Shown: positions 34,492-47,649 of the stretch, one piece after another
Numbering within the stretch: position 1 is the first letter of the stretch
Layout of the letters: each line of letters begins with the position of its first letter
Assembly: GCA_039602395.1 (NCBI GenBank)
Contig: JBCNJP010000010.1
Location: forward strand, 91,234,000 to 91,297,999
DNA from: Deinandra increscens subsp. villosa
Taxonomy: Eukaryota; Streptophyta; Magnoliopsida; Asterales; Asteraceae
Length of the DNA: 64,000 nt
Direction of reading: 5' to 3'
Translations under genes and position numbers: made by a program
The notes under the pieces: generated by a model
Database searches by the model: none
What the model saw: only the letters and a program-made list of their open reading frames with translations
Told to the model about the DNA's origin: nothing

Positions 34492-36766
34492 TTACATAAA
34501 ATATGCTTTTAGATGAATTGCGTTCCAGGCTCTTGGGAGCAGCTCACCTTCCATAGTAGCCAATCTACATGCCCCCTTTCCAGCCTCTGAATCAATCAAG
34601 TAAGGACCCTCCCACTTAGGTGTAAGTTTCCCATCAGCTGGATTGGTAGTATTCTGAAAAGCTTTTCTTAGTACCAAGTCTCCTACTTCAAACCTTCTGA
34701 TTATGAGATTCTTATTGTAAGACTTAGCTATACTTTGTCGGTATGCCGCCATTCTGAACTTAGCAATATCTCTGATCTCGTCAACCGTTTCAAGATCTTC
34801 AAGGAGCTTCTGATTATTAGTCTCAGGATGTTGGCAGCTTGTTCTAGCAGTTGGCATCACCATTTCAGTAGGGATCACAACTTCTGAACCAAACACCAAG
34901 GAGAATGGTGTATGCCTAGTGGCACTTTTGGAAGTTGTTCTATCAGTCCATAATACGAATGGGAGCTCTTCAACCCATTTTCCTTTTTTAGCTACTAGCT
35001 TCTTCTTAAGGTTGTTGATGATGATCATATTAATTGATTCTGCTTGACCATTAGCTTGTGGATGTACAGGAGTTGAAGTCACCATCTTGATCCCCCATGC
35101 CTCGCAAAAAACCAGTTGTTCTTCTGCCGGTAAGCTGAGACCCATTGTCGCATACTATTTATGATGGGATTCCAAATCTTGTTAGGATATTCCTTTTAAT
35201 GAAGGAGACCACCTCCTTTTCTCTAACTTGAGCAAATGCTTCAGCTTCAATCCATTTAGAGAAATAATCCGTCAATGCGAGCATAAAGACCTTTCCTCCT
35301 GGTGATGTAGGCAGCTTACCAACTATGTCCATGCCCCACTTCATAAATTACCATGAGGATGATATCGAGTGGAGCGGCTCAGCAGGCTGATGGAGGATAT
35401 TGATATGTCGTTGACATGCATCACATTTTTGAACATAAGCCATTGCATCTTTCTTTATAGTGGGCCAGTAGTATCCTGTTCTCAATACTTTGGAAAATAG
35501 TGATCTGCCCCCAGCGTGATTGCCACAATCTCCTTCATGAATATCCCGGAGTACTGCAAGTGCTTCAGGCTGCTCGAGGCATCTCAAGTATGGACTTGCA
35601 AAAGATTTCTTGTATAAGATACCATTTATTATTGAATATGGGATTACCTTTGTTCGGGAAAGCCTGGTATTCTCGTTCTTGGGGATTTCTCCTTCTTAGA
35701 TAAACCTCCTGATAGGGTATGTCCAGGATCCCTAAGGATCCTGAGAGTCTATAATTTCTTGATCTTGATCTGCTGTAATATCATTAAATTCCTGTTCTTC
35801 AATTGTCGGAGTTAGGATATGAGTTATGGGGATACTAACACCTTCTGGGATCCTTAGAGATGATGCTAAGTTTGCCAAAGCATCAGCTTCCGCATTTTCT
35901 TCTCTAGGCACCTGTGATATGCTGCAATTTTCAAAAGATAATGCTAATTTTCTGACAAGATCTAGATATTTGGTTAGTCTTTGGCCTTTCACTGCATAGG
36001 ATCCATTAAATTGGTAAGTCAATAGTAAGGAATCAATAAAAACTTGAATGTGTTAGATACCCATATCTTTAGCAAGTTGTAATCCTGCAATTAAATCTTC
36101 ATACTCGGCTTCATTATTAGTATCCTTGAATTCACAATGTATAGATAGAGGTACAATGTCCCTCTGTGGCGATTTTAGCAGTGCACCCAATCCTGTACCT
36201 CTGAAGTTAGAAGCTCCGTCTGTGTATAGTGTCCAGCTTCCTGAAGCTTCCTGGAGCTGCTTGACTTCTTTATTGCTGTTCTTGGAGCTGCTGAAATCAG
36301 CCACAAAGTCCGCAAGAGCTTGAGACTTTATTGCTGTTCTTGGTTCATATATAATGTCGTAGGCACTTAGTTTAACTGCCCATTTCGCCATTCTTCCTAA
36401 CATTTCTGGCTTTCTCAAGACACACTTAATAGGATAATTAGTTTTTACGTAAATAACATAAGTTTCAAAATAATGCCTTAACTTTTGGGAAGCCATAACA
36501 AGAGCTAAGATTAATTTTTCTAAATAAGAATACCTGGTTTCGGCATCTAATAATGTTTTGCTTACATAGTATACCGGATGCTGTTGCCCTCCATGATCTT
36601 TAACGAGTACAACACTTGTTGAGCTGCCAGAGACTGCTAAGTATAAGGAGAGTGGCTCCCCTTTGACTGGTTGCATTAGTAGTGGAGCAGACGACAAGTA
36701 TTCTTTCAAGGAGCTCAAAGTAGCTTCTTGTTTCTCTCCCCATTCGAACTTTTTGTTCTTCTTCAA
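34492..36766 (-). pseudogene. Tat-2 RNase H, second RNase H and integrase, fragmented
   Basis: On the minus strand: RT/RNase H (36766-36053; PVYYVSKTLLDAETRY, LYTDGASNFRG), the rest of the second RNase H (36022-35732), the integrase zinc finger (35587-35348; CDACQRH), the core (35344-35159, MDIVGKLP; then VCDNGSQ and NGQAES in 35145-34492), and the C-terminus NAIHLKAYFM. Five frame breaks separate the pieces. Unlike Tat-1, the second catalytic Asp codon is present around 35150. Confidence 0.88.
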
Positions 36767-36844
36767 TATATCATAGAATTCTTTGCTATTTTTAGAAGAT
36801 CTTAATATGAACCTGTTAAGTGCTGCAACTCTTCCATTCAGTCT

Positions 36845-37699
36845 TTAAACCTCTTTAACATTTGTTGGAGACTTCAAGTTCATGATCGCTTGAATTTGCT
36901 CAGGGCTGGCTTCTATTCCTCTTTCAGTAACCATATAGCCTAAGAACTTGCCGGCTCTTACACGAAAATGGCATTTGGCAGGATTTAACTTCATGCTGAA
37001 TTGGTCCAGGATGTCGAAAGCAGCTTCAAGATCCCTAGGATGATGCTTAGCTTTTTTGGATTTCACCACCATATCATCTATGTATACCTCCATGGTATCC
37101 CCCAGCTTGTCTTTGAACATCATATTGACAAGTCTCTGGTATGTGGCACCTGCATTTTGTAAACCAAAGGGCATAGAAATATAACAATAAATACATGTGG
37201 GTGTCATGAAGGCAGTGTCTTCTTGATCTGATGGCTCCATTAGAATCTGTTGGAAGCCTGAAGATGCATCCATAAAAGTTAACATCTCATGCCCAACAGT
37301 TGCATCTACCATCGAATCAATGTGTGGTAATGGGAATGGATCCTTGGGACAAGCCTTATTCAGGTCTGTATAATCCACACATACTCTCCATTTACCATTC
37401 TTTTTCTGAACTACCACCACATTAGCCAGCCAGCGAGGATATTGGACTTCTCTGATCATCTTTGATTTGAGCAGCCTATCAACTTCTTCTTGGATTATGA
37501 TGTTTCTCTCAGGAGCGAACTTTCTTCTTTTTTGATGTATGGGCCTGAAAGATTCATTTATACCAAGTTTATGAGTAATAATATCTTTAGATATACATGT
37601 CATGTCCTCATGTTTCCATGCGAATGTTGTAATTCTGGATTTCAGGAGGCTCACGAGCTGCTCTTCGGTATCCTCAGGAATATTAGTTCCTACCAGCAC
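36845..37699 (-). pseudogene. Tat-2 reverse transcriptase core
   Basis: This 284-codon open stretch spans the RT fingers and palm: KKNGKWRVCVDYTDLNKACPKD, SMPFGLQNAGATYQR, the catalytic VYIDDMVVKS, then KCHFRVRAGKFLGYMV. The motif set and length fit a Ty3/gypsy Tat RT that copies element RNA in the particle. It has no start of its own, being part of pol. A stop follows NVKEV and an upstream TAA lies near 37733. This is the only RT core in the window and shows what Tat-1 lost. Confidence 0.9.
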
Positions 37700-37783
37700 T
37701 TTGATTTCAGGATTCTCAAGGTTTAGCTGAACTTATTTGATCTCTGATTCCTTTGTCATTCGAATCCTTCGTGCTGATCCCTT

Positions 37784-37792
37784 TAATTGCTA
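37784..37792 (-). promoter_or_regulatory. UAG CAA UUA: possible readthrough site in Tat-2
   Basis: On the minus strand the shared in-frame TAG is followed by CAA TTA, an exact match to the tobamovirus-type leaky context. It lies between protease and RT at the same place as in Tat-1 and Tat-3. Confidence 0.5.
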
Positions 37793-40492
37793 TGCCGGCC
37801 TAGGCTTAATGGTATTCTTCATAGCCGAAGTGTAGCAATCTTTGGCTTCTTATTGATCACTCAAAATTCTAACAACTCCCCAAGGCGTGGGAAGTTTCAC
37901 ACACTGATGATAAGTGGACGGAACTGCTTTCATATCATGGATCCATGGCCTTCCCAAGATAACGTTACAACAAGGGAGGGAATCAATTACGCAGAATTTC
38001 TGCATTGAGTTGACCCCTTCGATGTACACATGAAACCTGATGTCTCCAACTGTATGTTTAGTTTCTCCGCTGAATCCAACTAAGACCGAGAATCTCAGGA
38101 TAATTTCCTCTTCTGGAATGCTCATCTTCTTCAGCACATCTAGCTGAATGATGTTGACCGAGCTGTCGTTGTCTATTAGGATCCTGCGAACATAATGGTT
38201 AGCAATACACAATGTAATTACCATACTGTCGTGGTGAGGATCCTGGATATCCAGCTTATCAGTTTCGTCAAAGGAAATGACTTTGTCTTCAGTCAACATT
38301 GCGTTCTTCTTTGGTCGGCTGCCTTGGTCCATTTTGGCTTCTCTAGCGTGTCTTTTAGCCGAGGAGAAGGAAGCTCCACATATATCAGATCCTCCCGAGA
38401 TGAAGTTGATCACCTTAGCATTTGCTGGCGGTGTCTGTGCTCTTTTGGGCGGCTCAGCAGCTCCTTGTGTTTTGCTTTTCTTCCTGCCAAATAATTCTTT
38501 GAGACGCCCTTTGCTGAGCAGGTAACTGATTTCTTTTCGGAGGGCTATGCAGTTGTCTGTTAAGTGCCCAAAGTCCTCATGGTATGCACACCACTTAGAC
38601 TTATCTTTCCAGGATCCCTGCTTCTCATATTTCCTTGGCCACCTGGCTTTATCACCTAGATCCTGTAAGGCACATAACAAACCACTTATATCAACTGAAA
38701 AACAATAATCAGATACCTTGGGGAAATCTTCTTCGTCCTCTTCATCCTCAACTGCATTGACCCTGGGAGTATCATTCTTGTTATAGGGTTTGGGTCGTTG
38801 TTGCTTTCCGGGAGAATCTGTCTTTTTGCCTAAGGACTCATCACTTCTTTTCGGGACTTTCTTACCATCTTCCAACGTGATGAACCACAATGCCCTTGTT
38901 CTGACTTCATCAAGGTTCCTACAAGGAGTCATAACTAAGTCGTCATAAAAGCGGGAATCCCCTTTAAGTCCCATTTTGAAAGCTTCTACAGCAGCTGCCA
39001 TATCCAAGTTGGGGATATCCAAAGCTTCTCGACCAAATCTGGCCACATAGTCCCTGAGGGATTCATCAGATTTCTGAATTATTCTGTATAAGTCGCCTGT
39101 GAGCTTCTCAAAGCTTCTGCTGCAAGAAAACTGGTTATTAGACAGGTTAACTAAGTGTGGAAAAGAAGTAATGGTATTAGGAGGGATACTGAGTAGCCAT
39201 TTCAAGGCTGGCTCTGTTAGCGTTGAGTCGAAACCCTTGCAAAGGCAGGCTTCTTTGATGTTTACTGGGATGGGGTTGATTTCCATCCGTTCCCTGTATT
39301 GTGCCACATGTTCCTCAGGGTCTGTAGTCCCATCGTAGAATTTCATGTTGGGAGTTTGGAATCTTTTCGGAATCTCTACGTCGCAAATGGGCCATGCAAA
39401 CCTAGAGACTCTGTGACTGCCTGCTGGCACTTCACGAATTGGCCTGATTACACTGGGAACACTTGAAATCATGTCCTTTAGCCTCTGAAGCTCCCTGGCT
39501 ATAGCTGGGTTGATACCTGCATCCTGCACAGCTCCTGGGTTAGGGTTAGCATAAAGATTATCAAAGTTGTTACCAGCGCGGGGATTATGAGGATGGATCT
39601 GGGGTCCACATTCAGTATCTCTAAGGATAGTTGGCTCAGTCGTGGTTTCCACTTGCATGGGGATGAAATCCCCCTTATGCATCTCTTGAGATAAACCTGG
39701 GAACATGCCTGCAGAGACGGAAGGGTTAGAAAATAGGGATCCTTGGGGATCCTGAGCAGCTCGGAAGCGGCTCGGATATTCCTGGAATGGTTGAGTTGAA
39801 GATCCTCGTAGCACTTCAGTAGTAGGTGCCCCTAACTATTGGCTTCGAGGCTCTTGAAAGCTTGACGTCCTAAACCTCTGAAGTTGAGGTACAGGTTGTT
39901 GTGTTGAGACTCTCGGCATCTGTGGACTTAAAAATTCGGTCGGTTGCTGGCTGGAGTACCTTAGCGGCTGCTAACTTCCATATCCTCTGTAGTAAGATTC
40001 CGGGGGTTGCTCGGAGTAGAACCCGGAGTGTTCCAGATCTATCACCCTGGGAGTCTTCTGATGCTGAGAGCCCGAGAATCCTGCAGTAGTAGCCGTCGTA
40101 ACACCTGATGTTGGAGCAGTAGAGGGATTTGCATTCTGTTTTGGCTGCTCCGATATTTCCGGAGAGTCAAAACCGAGTGATTTCGGTATCAAAGGACTGG
40201 TTCCCTCCACTGGTTTCTTTGATTTCTTCAATTCCATGATCTCCTTCATCATTTTCTCGTTGGTTTTGGCTTGCTCATCCATGTGAGTCTTCACTTGCCT
40301 GATCAAAACATACAAATCGTTATTAGAAATAGCAGGGTCAGTAGACATACCTTGAGACCCAGTAAGAGTGGGATATTCCATTCTTTTATCATCGGTGTTA
40401 GGTGTTTTCTTTGACATTGGAGGAAGACCGGTGCTAACAGTCGGTTTGGTGGGCGGAATAGATTTTGAAGTATTCTTTGATTGAGTCGACAT
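37793..40492 (-). pseudogene. Tat-2 gag-protease
   Basis: It starts MSTQSKNTSKSIPP at 40492. The first 173 codons are Ser/Pro/Gln-rich with a short coiled coil, ended by a TAG at 39971-39973; another stop lies near 39835. From 39814 the frame runs 654 codons: retrotransposon gag domain (EEHVAQYRERMEINP; KWLLSIPPNTITSF; SLRDYVARFGREAL), knuckle WCAYHEDFGHLTDNC (C-x2-H-x4-H-x4-C), and protease ILIDNDSS (the usual Gly is Asp), ending ILGRPWIH. A TAA at 37850 precedes the shared UAG. It is a broken copy, but it gives the full gag architecture for this family. Confidence 0.88.
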
Positions 40493-40557
40493 TTTCAGAC
40501 TCTAACGGCAGGAAGGAGATCAAGGCTCTTAACGAATACAAACACCACTTGCCCCAT

Positions 40558-40568
40558 GGTGGGCGCCA
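40558..40568 (-). promoter_or_regulatory. Tat-2 primer binding site
   Basis: Minus strand TGGCGCCCACC lies 3 bases after the LTR end. It begins TGG (complement of the tRNA CCA end), as in other plant Tat elements. The tRNA was not assigned. Confidence 0.65.
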
Positions 40569-40571
40569 AAT

Positions 40572-40786
40572 TGTTTTGGTCAAAAACTGCCTAAGCAATT
40601 AGCTGATCAAACTTTGTAAGTGAGGTAGTGTGTTTGATGAAGTTAACAAGGAAAATGCAAGTTTGGATATTGACACAATGATGTAATGAGGGAAAAATCC
40701 AGGAATCCCTGAGTATCCTCAAGGATCCTAGCAAAAAACCACGGGAGCCGGCTTAAAGTGCCTGCTGCCTGAAACTTTTATATAGG
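40572..40786 (-). mobile_element. Tat-2 5' LTR, truncated
   Basis: It matches the inner 215 bp of 30841-31411 and breaks off after AACTTTTATATA. Confidence 0.8.
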
Positions 40787-42347
40787 CAAGTTGTTTATTT
40801 ATAACTTTCGGTTAAGATTGTCTATTGGCAGGCAACTAGACCGCCTCTCAACCTCAAATCTAGTTTTACTACTCTCTCAGGTGACCTTCTATGAGGAGTA
40901 CGAATCCCGGGGAACTGTGCTGCCAATAGTGGTATAACACCACTTACTTACGGGGTCCCTCGAATTGGGCGACGTACCATACTCGACACACCATCATGAA
41001 CCAGCAGGGGAATAACTCTGCGTGTCGGATTATCTTATTTTGAAAATTATATTTTTAAGGGACTAAGGGCCGTTTCATCCACGCATCGCTCTCGCGCATG
41101 CACACCGGCGTAACCAGAGCCAAGTTCATAAACACATACCATCTCGGCTTCCGTGAAGTGATAAAATATTTCTAACCCCCATTCCCAACCAAATACTTTC
41201 AGCCCGCACTTGCGTGACAACCGAGTTTTCTAATGTAGACATAAGGACCTCGAACGTATCATGTAACATGGGGCGCGAGTCACCTTAAAGGATCATGCAT
41301 CGTCCCCTGACCAGGTGTCACATGTCCAGCCTTTGGGATCTGACTCCCAAAATGGTTTGTGATACGTAGAGCACGCTTGGTTCAGATAATCAATAATACA
41401 CTTTCAATAAAAAGGGTTTTTACAAAGTCATTAGACATACTTTAAACCAACTTTATAAAGACAACTTGTAAACTTGTTAAAGGTTCATTATTTCCAATCA
41501 AGTGTAAGAATTTCGCTAATCATAGCTTAAAGATTTACCAAGTAGTAAAAGAATATTTCATACACAAAATGTTTTCAATTTCTTAGACTGGTTAAAGTTC
41601 TTACAGACTTTGACATACTTAAATACACGAAAACGCCAAGTGGCTCGACTAATCTAAAAGTGGGAGAAAGAGAGAAAAATTTAGCGGTTTGTGAAATGGG
41701 TGGAGGCTGGCTTTTATAGGCGATTTCTGGACTTTGGCACAGGCTGTGCCTAGTTTGGCACGAGCTGTGCCATGTCAGATGGTTGATCAGGTATCTTCCT
41801 ATCTTTAGGGGCATGGGTCGTGCGTGTCAAAGCACGGGCCATGCCATGTTAGGAGGCTTCACACGCGTTGTGGTGATCAGAGACACGAGGCGTGTTATCA
41901 CAACGGGGAGATTCTGTAGATCCGGGTCGGGCACGGGTCGTGCTTGGCTAAGAACGGACCGTGCTAAAGTAAAGAATTCCCAAAACTTGCATTTTTCGTT
42001 ACTTTTCTGCTAGATTAGCTCCTTCTGGTATTTTGGCTTTGGAAAACCTGAAAAGCTCAAAAGAAAACAAAATAGCTTTGTTTTGATGTTAGTGGCTAGG
42101 TTTTGTCTCGAAATCTGGGAATATTTTAGTATATAAATATGTATAAATGTGTGTATATCAACTGTATGCAATTATGCATGCCTAAAATCTCATGAAAATA
42201 TGTATATTAAATAGATAACAAGGAAGAAAGGTTAAAAAGGAGAAAACACAGAATTTGAAAGCAAAAACCATGTATCATCCAACTTTATACTCTTGATAAA
42301 GATTAGTTACTTCACTAAAACATCATTAACACTTATATTTTATTAGT
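40787..42347. other. Non-coding, probably LTR-derived sequence
   Basis: No ORF is credible. 40787-41480 has reverse-strand words like those of the LARD LTRs (TTTGTAAAAACCCTTTTT; CATGTGACACC), so it may be a third, older LTR of that style. 41736-41943 holds short hairpins such as GGCACA/TGTGCC, ACACG/CGTGT and GCACG/CGTGC. Confidence 0.4.
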
Positions 42348-42519
42348 TGTTGTGAAACAAGCCTAATAGCATACAAGGAGAAAAGAAGGGAGAGGTTTTA
42401 TTATTGAATGATGTATCTTACAATGTAATACAAATGACTATATATAGGGATAGAGAAACTTGGAGAGGAAGACGAACTATATTAGGAATTGATAACCACA
42501 ATATATTATATTCATAACA
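42348..42519 (-). repeat. Copia 3' LTR (172 bp)
   Basis: Minus strand TGTTATGAATATAAT to GTTTCACAACA. It contains CTATATATAGTC as a promoter-like TATA stretch. Confidence 0.85.
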
Positions 42520-44397
42520 CTCCCCCTTGGTTATCAACTTTATACGCTTTAAGATGCTGCCTCATGAAAAACCTTTCCAGGAAAACCCAGTGGGACAAAA
42601 CCTTAGCTAAGGGAAAAAGAGTGCAGCGCGTATTTTCTCCCCCTCATTTTAACATGTATTTATGTGAGTAACATTGATCTTTTGTGAAAAAACTACTCAG
42701 TACTTTTGCATTGGCTGATTTGCTCCTTGATCCCTTGATGTGCAATTTTTTTAAGCTGACCAATTTTATATGATCTTCATGTAAAACTCTCAAATTGTAG
42801 CAAACTATGTTTCAAAACTAACCCAATAGCCGATTGGGGTAAGAAGTGACATTTCCAAAGGTAGTTGGCTTCATTCCTTAGTTCTGGTTATCGTTCTTCT
42901 CAATAGAGTTTCAACACTTCACGAAAATGTTCACTGCCTCATGTTCCGTCTTATAGATAATTACCACAAGATCCAAAATGGTATTGTATAACCATGTTGT
43001 ATTACATTACCTACATCTGAATGACTAACAAAACTTGTTTCGTTGGGTTAGTAAAATATAAACTAATACCTTTATACCTTCAATTTATTTTTAACACATT
43101 TCAATGTATCACCATTGGACATAGGCAAAATCATGCAAATAAATTTAAATAAATAATATGTTTAACATGAAATAGTAGTGCAACAAATGCACACAATTTA
43201 GCACTTTCACATCCAAATTTTCTCATTCTTTGAAAACGTTCATTTTATGTATCCATATAATCAGACAATCTTTAGATATATGATGGATGAGTATGTTTTC
43301 ATGGTATACTCTTTACCATTTTTTATATAGTTTGATTTATTATACATATGTGTGACATCTTCATGAGATATATAATCAATATATACCATAATAACTATAA
43401 TAGTCAAGATTGTTCTTTTGGTAGATGGACCATATCTTTGTATCCCGAGATTTTCACGAGTTGAAATCAAACTTATAAAAAAAAATTTGTCCATACACAA
43501 AACACATTAATTTATAAAATATATTATTAAGAATCTATATAAATCACAATCCATTATGGACTAATCTTCATCTTGACTAATTATACATATGCATTCACTC
43601 ATGAAGAGCATGGATACATAAACTTAATAAAATCAATTTAAAAACTGAAACCATTTAATATGTTTTCAATCTATACTAAACCAATCTTATCAAAGAATAA
43701 TGGTATATCATAATCACCATATGATTTTTAATCGTGCACACAGATTATATCTGATATGTTTCAAATACCTTCAAGTATTCAACTCTCTTAGGGGTTTATA
43801 TGGACTTTTGATTATATTTAAGCATTCAACGTATACAAAGTTCTATAGCATAATGTATTCAGATCTGAATGTTTATGCAACAATCATAACGTTCTCGAGA
43901 GAATACTATACGTTATTATTATGGCACTTTAAACCCTCCAGAGATTTCATGTATCATCATCAAGTGAGCCATATACCTAGGATATCATAATGCTCATAAG
44001 ACGCATAACAATTCTCTATTGTTTTTACCAGACTAATGAATTGTTGGAATCTAATTATATTCACCACCAGAGAATATGTCTATTCATAATCAAACTTAGG
44101 TCTTTACAAAAATCCTTGTGGCACCAATTTTCTTTGTGTCGCTTAATTTTATGTTTTGAATCATGCTTTTGTATATAATAGACCTGTTTATATCCAACAT
44201 ATTAGAGAATTTCACTTTGCCTGGTTTGCGCCTTTCTATTTTGGCCAATTATTTCGCTTTTCATCACAGGCAGATCGTTATTCTTAATCCTTAACACATT
44301 TATTATTTCTAGCGCTTATTATATCCAAAATATTATCGACGTCGAATTTGTTTCGATTCCATATATGCTTAGACATGATATAATTATCGAGATCTCT

Positions 44398-44649
44398 TCA
44401 TAATTTTTCAGGTACCTGAGGTTCTTCTGGAACCATCATGTCTAATGTCTTTTTAAGAAACTCATCTACCAGTTCCTCGACGTGACCATCTTCATTAGTA
44501 GCTCCTATTTTCGAGGATATTTTATTCTTGGAATCGACTAATCTATCACGATTCAAACGTGCCATAGACTTATTATCAATATTTACATGTCCTTTTAGGA
44601 CATCAATCTTAAGTGGAGCATTAGCAGCTGGTTTATATGACTGAGTCAC
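44398..44649 (-). pseudogene. Copia pol linker fragment (integrase-RT)
   Basis: 83 codons with KIDVLKGH, RLNRDRLVDSKNK and PEEPQVPE, resembling the copia linker that usually reads RLKRGRP-GSKDK. It is the best-kept coding remnant of the 42348-47821 element and fixes its orientation as minus. Confidence 0.7.
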
Positions 44650-47649
44650 TTTTTAGGTCAGTGAATACGTATGGTAATTGATTCACAAGCTTTACGAATT
44701 ATTTGTCTTTTCTATCTACGTATTATGCATTTTTATTCGAGGATCAAGATAAGACAATAATTAATCATCCAATTTTTTTTTTTACTTTCTAGCTGTTTCC
44801 ATCTCCCCTCATGTTGGGAATTATAATCAACAAACCGAGCCACAATAAATCTCTCATTTATGGCTATAATTTATTTGTTCCCAACATGTATTTTAACCCT
44901 TCTTTGAGGTCCCATATATGTGTCGCATGGTGGATCAATTGCAATATACACCACATAACCTAAATATTAGTTGAGAATATTTTGTTCCTAACCAAAACCA
45001 ATTGTAATGGAGAGCTATAACTTGTTGGCTTGAAGTGAATTAATATTAAGGAAAGTCATATGCACTTAATTACAAATATGAACATTTTCCCTTATGATTA
45101 TTGGTATTGCAATCAATCTTAGACGTTTGATGAACGTCTTCAACAAAAGCAATGTTTGTGCGAACTTAAAATATAAGAATCCAACACTTGTTCCAACAAT
45201 CATTAGTATCTTTTCGCAATTAAATCGTCAATACTACCAATATGAATGTAATGTCCTAGAATAATGTGATTGCTACCTCATTAGCTAAGCCTCTAATCAT
45301 GCAACTTTAAGTTGCGTATTAAATAACCATTCAGACGATGCATCGATTTAAAACACAAAATGGTATAGTCCTTGTTATATATATCTCTTATCACTTCCAG
45401 AATATTTAGGGATTTACCCCTTATTTAAGTTGGTATATAATTAATTCCCTTAAGAGCAAATGATACATACTAGATATCCATGTGAATAATGTTTCATTCT
45501 TTAAAAGTTTGACATCATCATTGACTCGATGTGGTATAACCGGTCATACCAATTAAAATAATCATGATCTATAAAATTCCACTTTATGATATTATATGCT
45601 TTAGTTGCACTTGTGCTTGTTTAATAAGCGACTATAATACAAGAGAATGATGTATTATTTCGTACATTCATGTAATATCACAATTTTCTATTTTCACACT
45701 TTATTTTCATTTGATCATTCTCTTCTTTTGCCACTGTGGTGGTCGATCACATTATCGTCATGAATATTATTACAATCTCATTCATGATCATAATCATTAA
45801 GCGGATGAATATAAATTCACATTCACTTCAAAGAATGGAATAAAACCAAACATGTTTCATAATTTTCTCAACAATATGGATATCGAATCTTTGCATACTT
45901 TTTACATATTATTGCTACTTCATAAGCATACTAAATGTATGAAAATGGGAATTGTTTTGTCCAATTTTTCCTAAAAATTAACTTTCTTTTCTCATAACTA
46001 AGAAGAAATTATATCTCTAAGTCATGCTTGACTTATCACTATTAAATTATATGAGTCATGCAAGATTTATTGATCTTGGATCTTAGAACCTTCTATAAAT
46101 CGATAATTAGACTTCGGTGTCATATCATGATAAATAAACAAATAGATCTTTTACCATGATCTAAACATGTTTAATATCTATTATGTGAGAATAATTAAAC
46201 CATAACTTTGGCTTAGTTATTCTATTCATTACTTGCTATATCATAAATGATAGTGTTTAGAATAACATCATTAGGATCTTTTGTTTTCAATATGAACACC
46301 ATGATAATTTCTTTATTTGTTATCTTATCCATGACCATAACCACAATTTTTGCTTTAGTCATTATATAAGAAGACCATAACCACGACTTCCACTTTGATT
46401 ATAATATTTATATGCTGCCAGGTGCCCACATTCACTTCTGGGAATGCGCTTCTACCAACGAGATGAGTCTCGTGATTTCTATTAGAAGCTCATTATTTTG
46501 TTTGGCCACAAGTACACATGATATTAATTTGAGGTGTAAAATATGGAGGATGTTCTATTTTTCAACATCTGTTACTAGAAATATATTCACCATATAAAAC
46601 CAATTGTGAGGTGATTCTATATATCGTCGAGTTATTTACAATCTTTAATGAATCCACCCATAATGAGTTCCAGTAGTATTACCATTTTCTAGTGGCCATA
46701 TATCTCTTTCAATTTTGTTGGAATGACAATTGGATAATGGTAAGGTATTCAATTTTCAAAAGTCTTCGCATTTCCAAATTATTAGTATTACAATGTATTG
46801 ACATCCAACGCCTTCATATGAAGCAAGATATATATTATCCTCAACATATACCATTGCAATAGTTATAAATTTTCAATAAAGCATTTGATATCATAATACC
46901 AATTAAAAGCTAATATATACTTTTGCTCATTAGCTACCAAACAAACCATTTGCATCTTTTGAATGCAAGAAAATTTATGAATTACAAAAATAGAAAAATT
47001 TAAATAATTTTCTCAAATTTCAACGAGGTCAATGGAATGCCTGTTATAAACTTATTGTAATTTATGTCAAGAAAAAACAATCGAATCATCATTTAATGAA
47101 AATTTGTTGTTAAGAGAAAAGAAAATTGAATCATCATAAATGAAAATTTAGAAAAGAAAGTGAACAGGATTTTAAGTAAAATTCTTTTTTTATGAACATC
47201 GCCGACGGTTCCTAATCCGCCGCACAAAATGTAAAACCACTATTATTGGGAACAATAGTCATCGTAGTTGCATCCCTATATTTTCTTAGATTGGAAAACA
47301 ACGGCCACATCCATACCAATATCTGGTGCTATTCAGAAAAGTGAATCCAAAGAATCAAGAAGAAATAAAGAACCCCCATTCGTCATAATAAAATAAAACT
47401 CACTAAAATCATATTCAAATAATCATTGTATATATTTTGTTATATCCCACTCATAAAATCAAATAAATAGTTTGATTAATACCTCACGGATAGATAGAGA
47501 AACTAACCGGTTGAAATTTGTTGAAGGCACACCTATGTTCGCCTTTAGAAGTGTCTTTGCTTTCCATGTGACTTGTGTATCCATGAAAAATTAACGTCCT
47601 AAATAACGTTATGAAGGTCCTACTCCAAAAGCAACTTGTGTTGATAACG

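Larger units (their letters stand above)
30841..40786 (-). mobile_element. Tat-2: nearly full-length Ty3/gypsy Tat element, reverse orientation
   Basis: Order on the minus strand: truncated 5' LTR (40786-40572), PBS, gag-protease (40492-37793), UAG, RT (37699-36845), RNase H, second RNase H, integrase (to 34492), spacer repeats, antisense gene (plus strand, 31671-33433), PPT and 3' LTR (31411-30841). It defines the plan used here to read the other Tat copies. All ORFs carry lesions. No target duplication can be checked because the 5' LTR is truncated. Confidence 0.88.

Noticed and set aside
1..40786. Endogenous pararetrovirus
   Set aside because: Integrase, dual RNase H, LTRs and PBS are those of Tat retrotransposons; no movement protein is seen.
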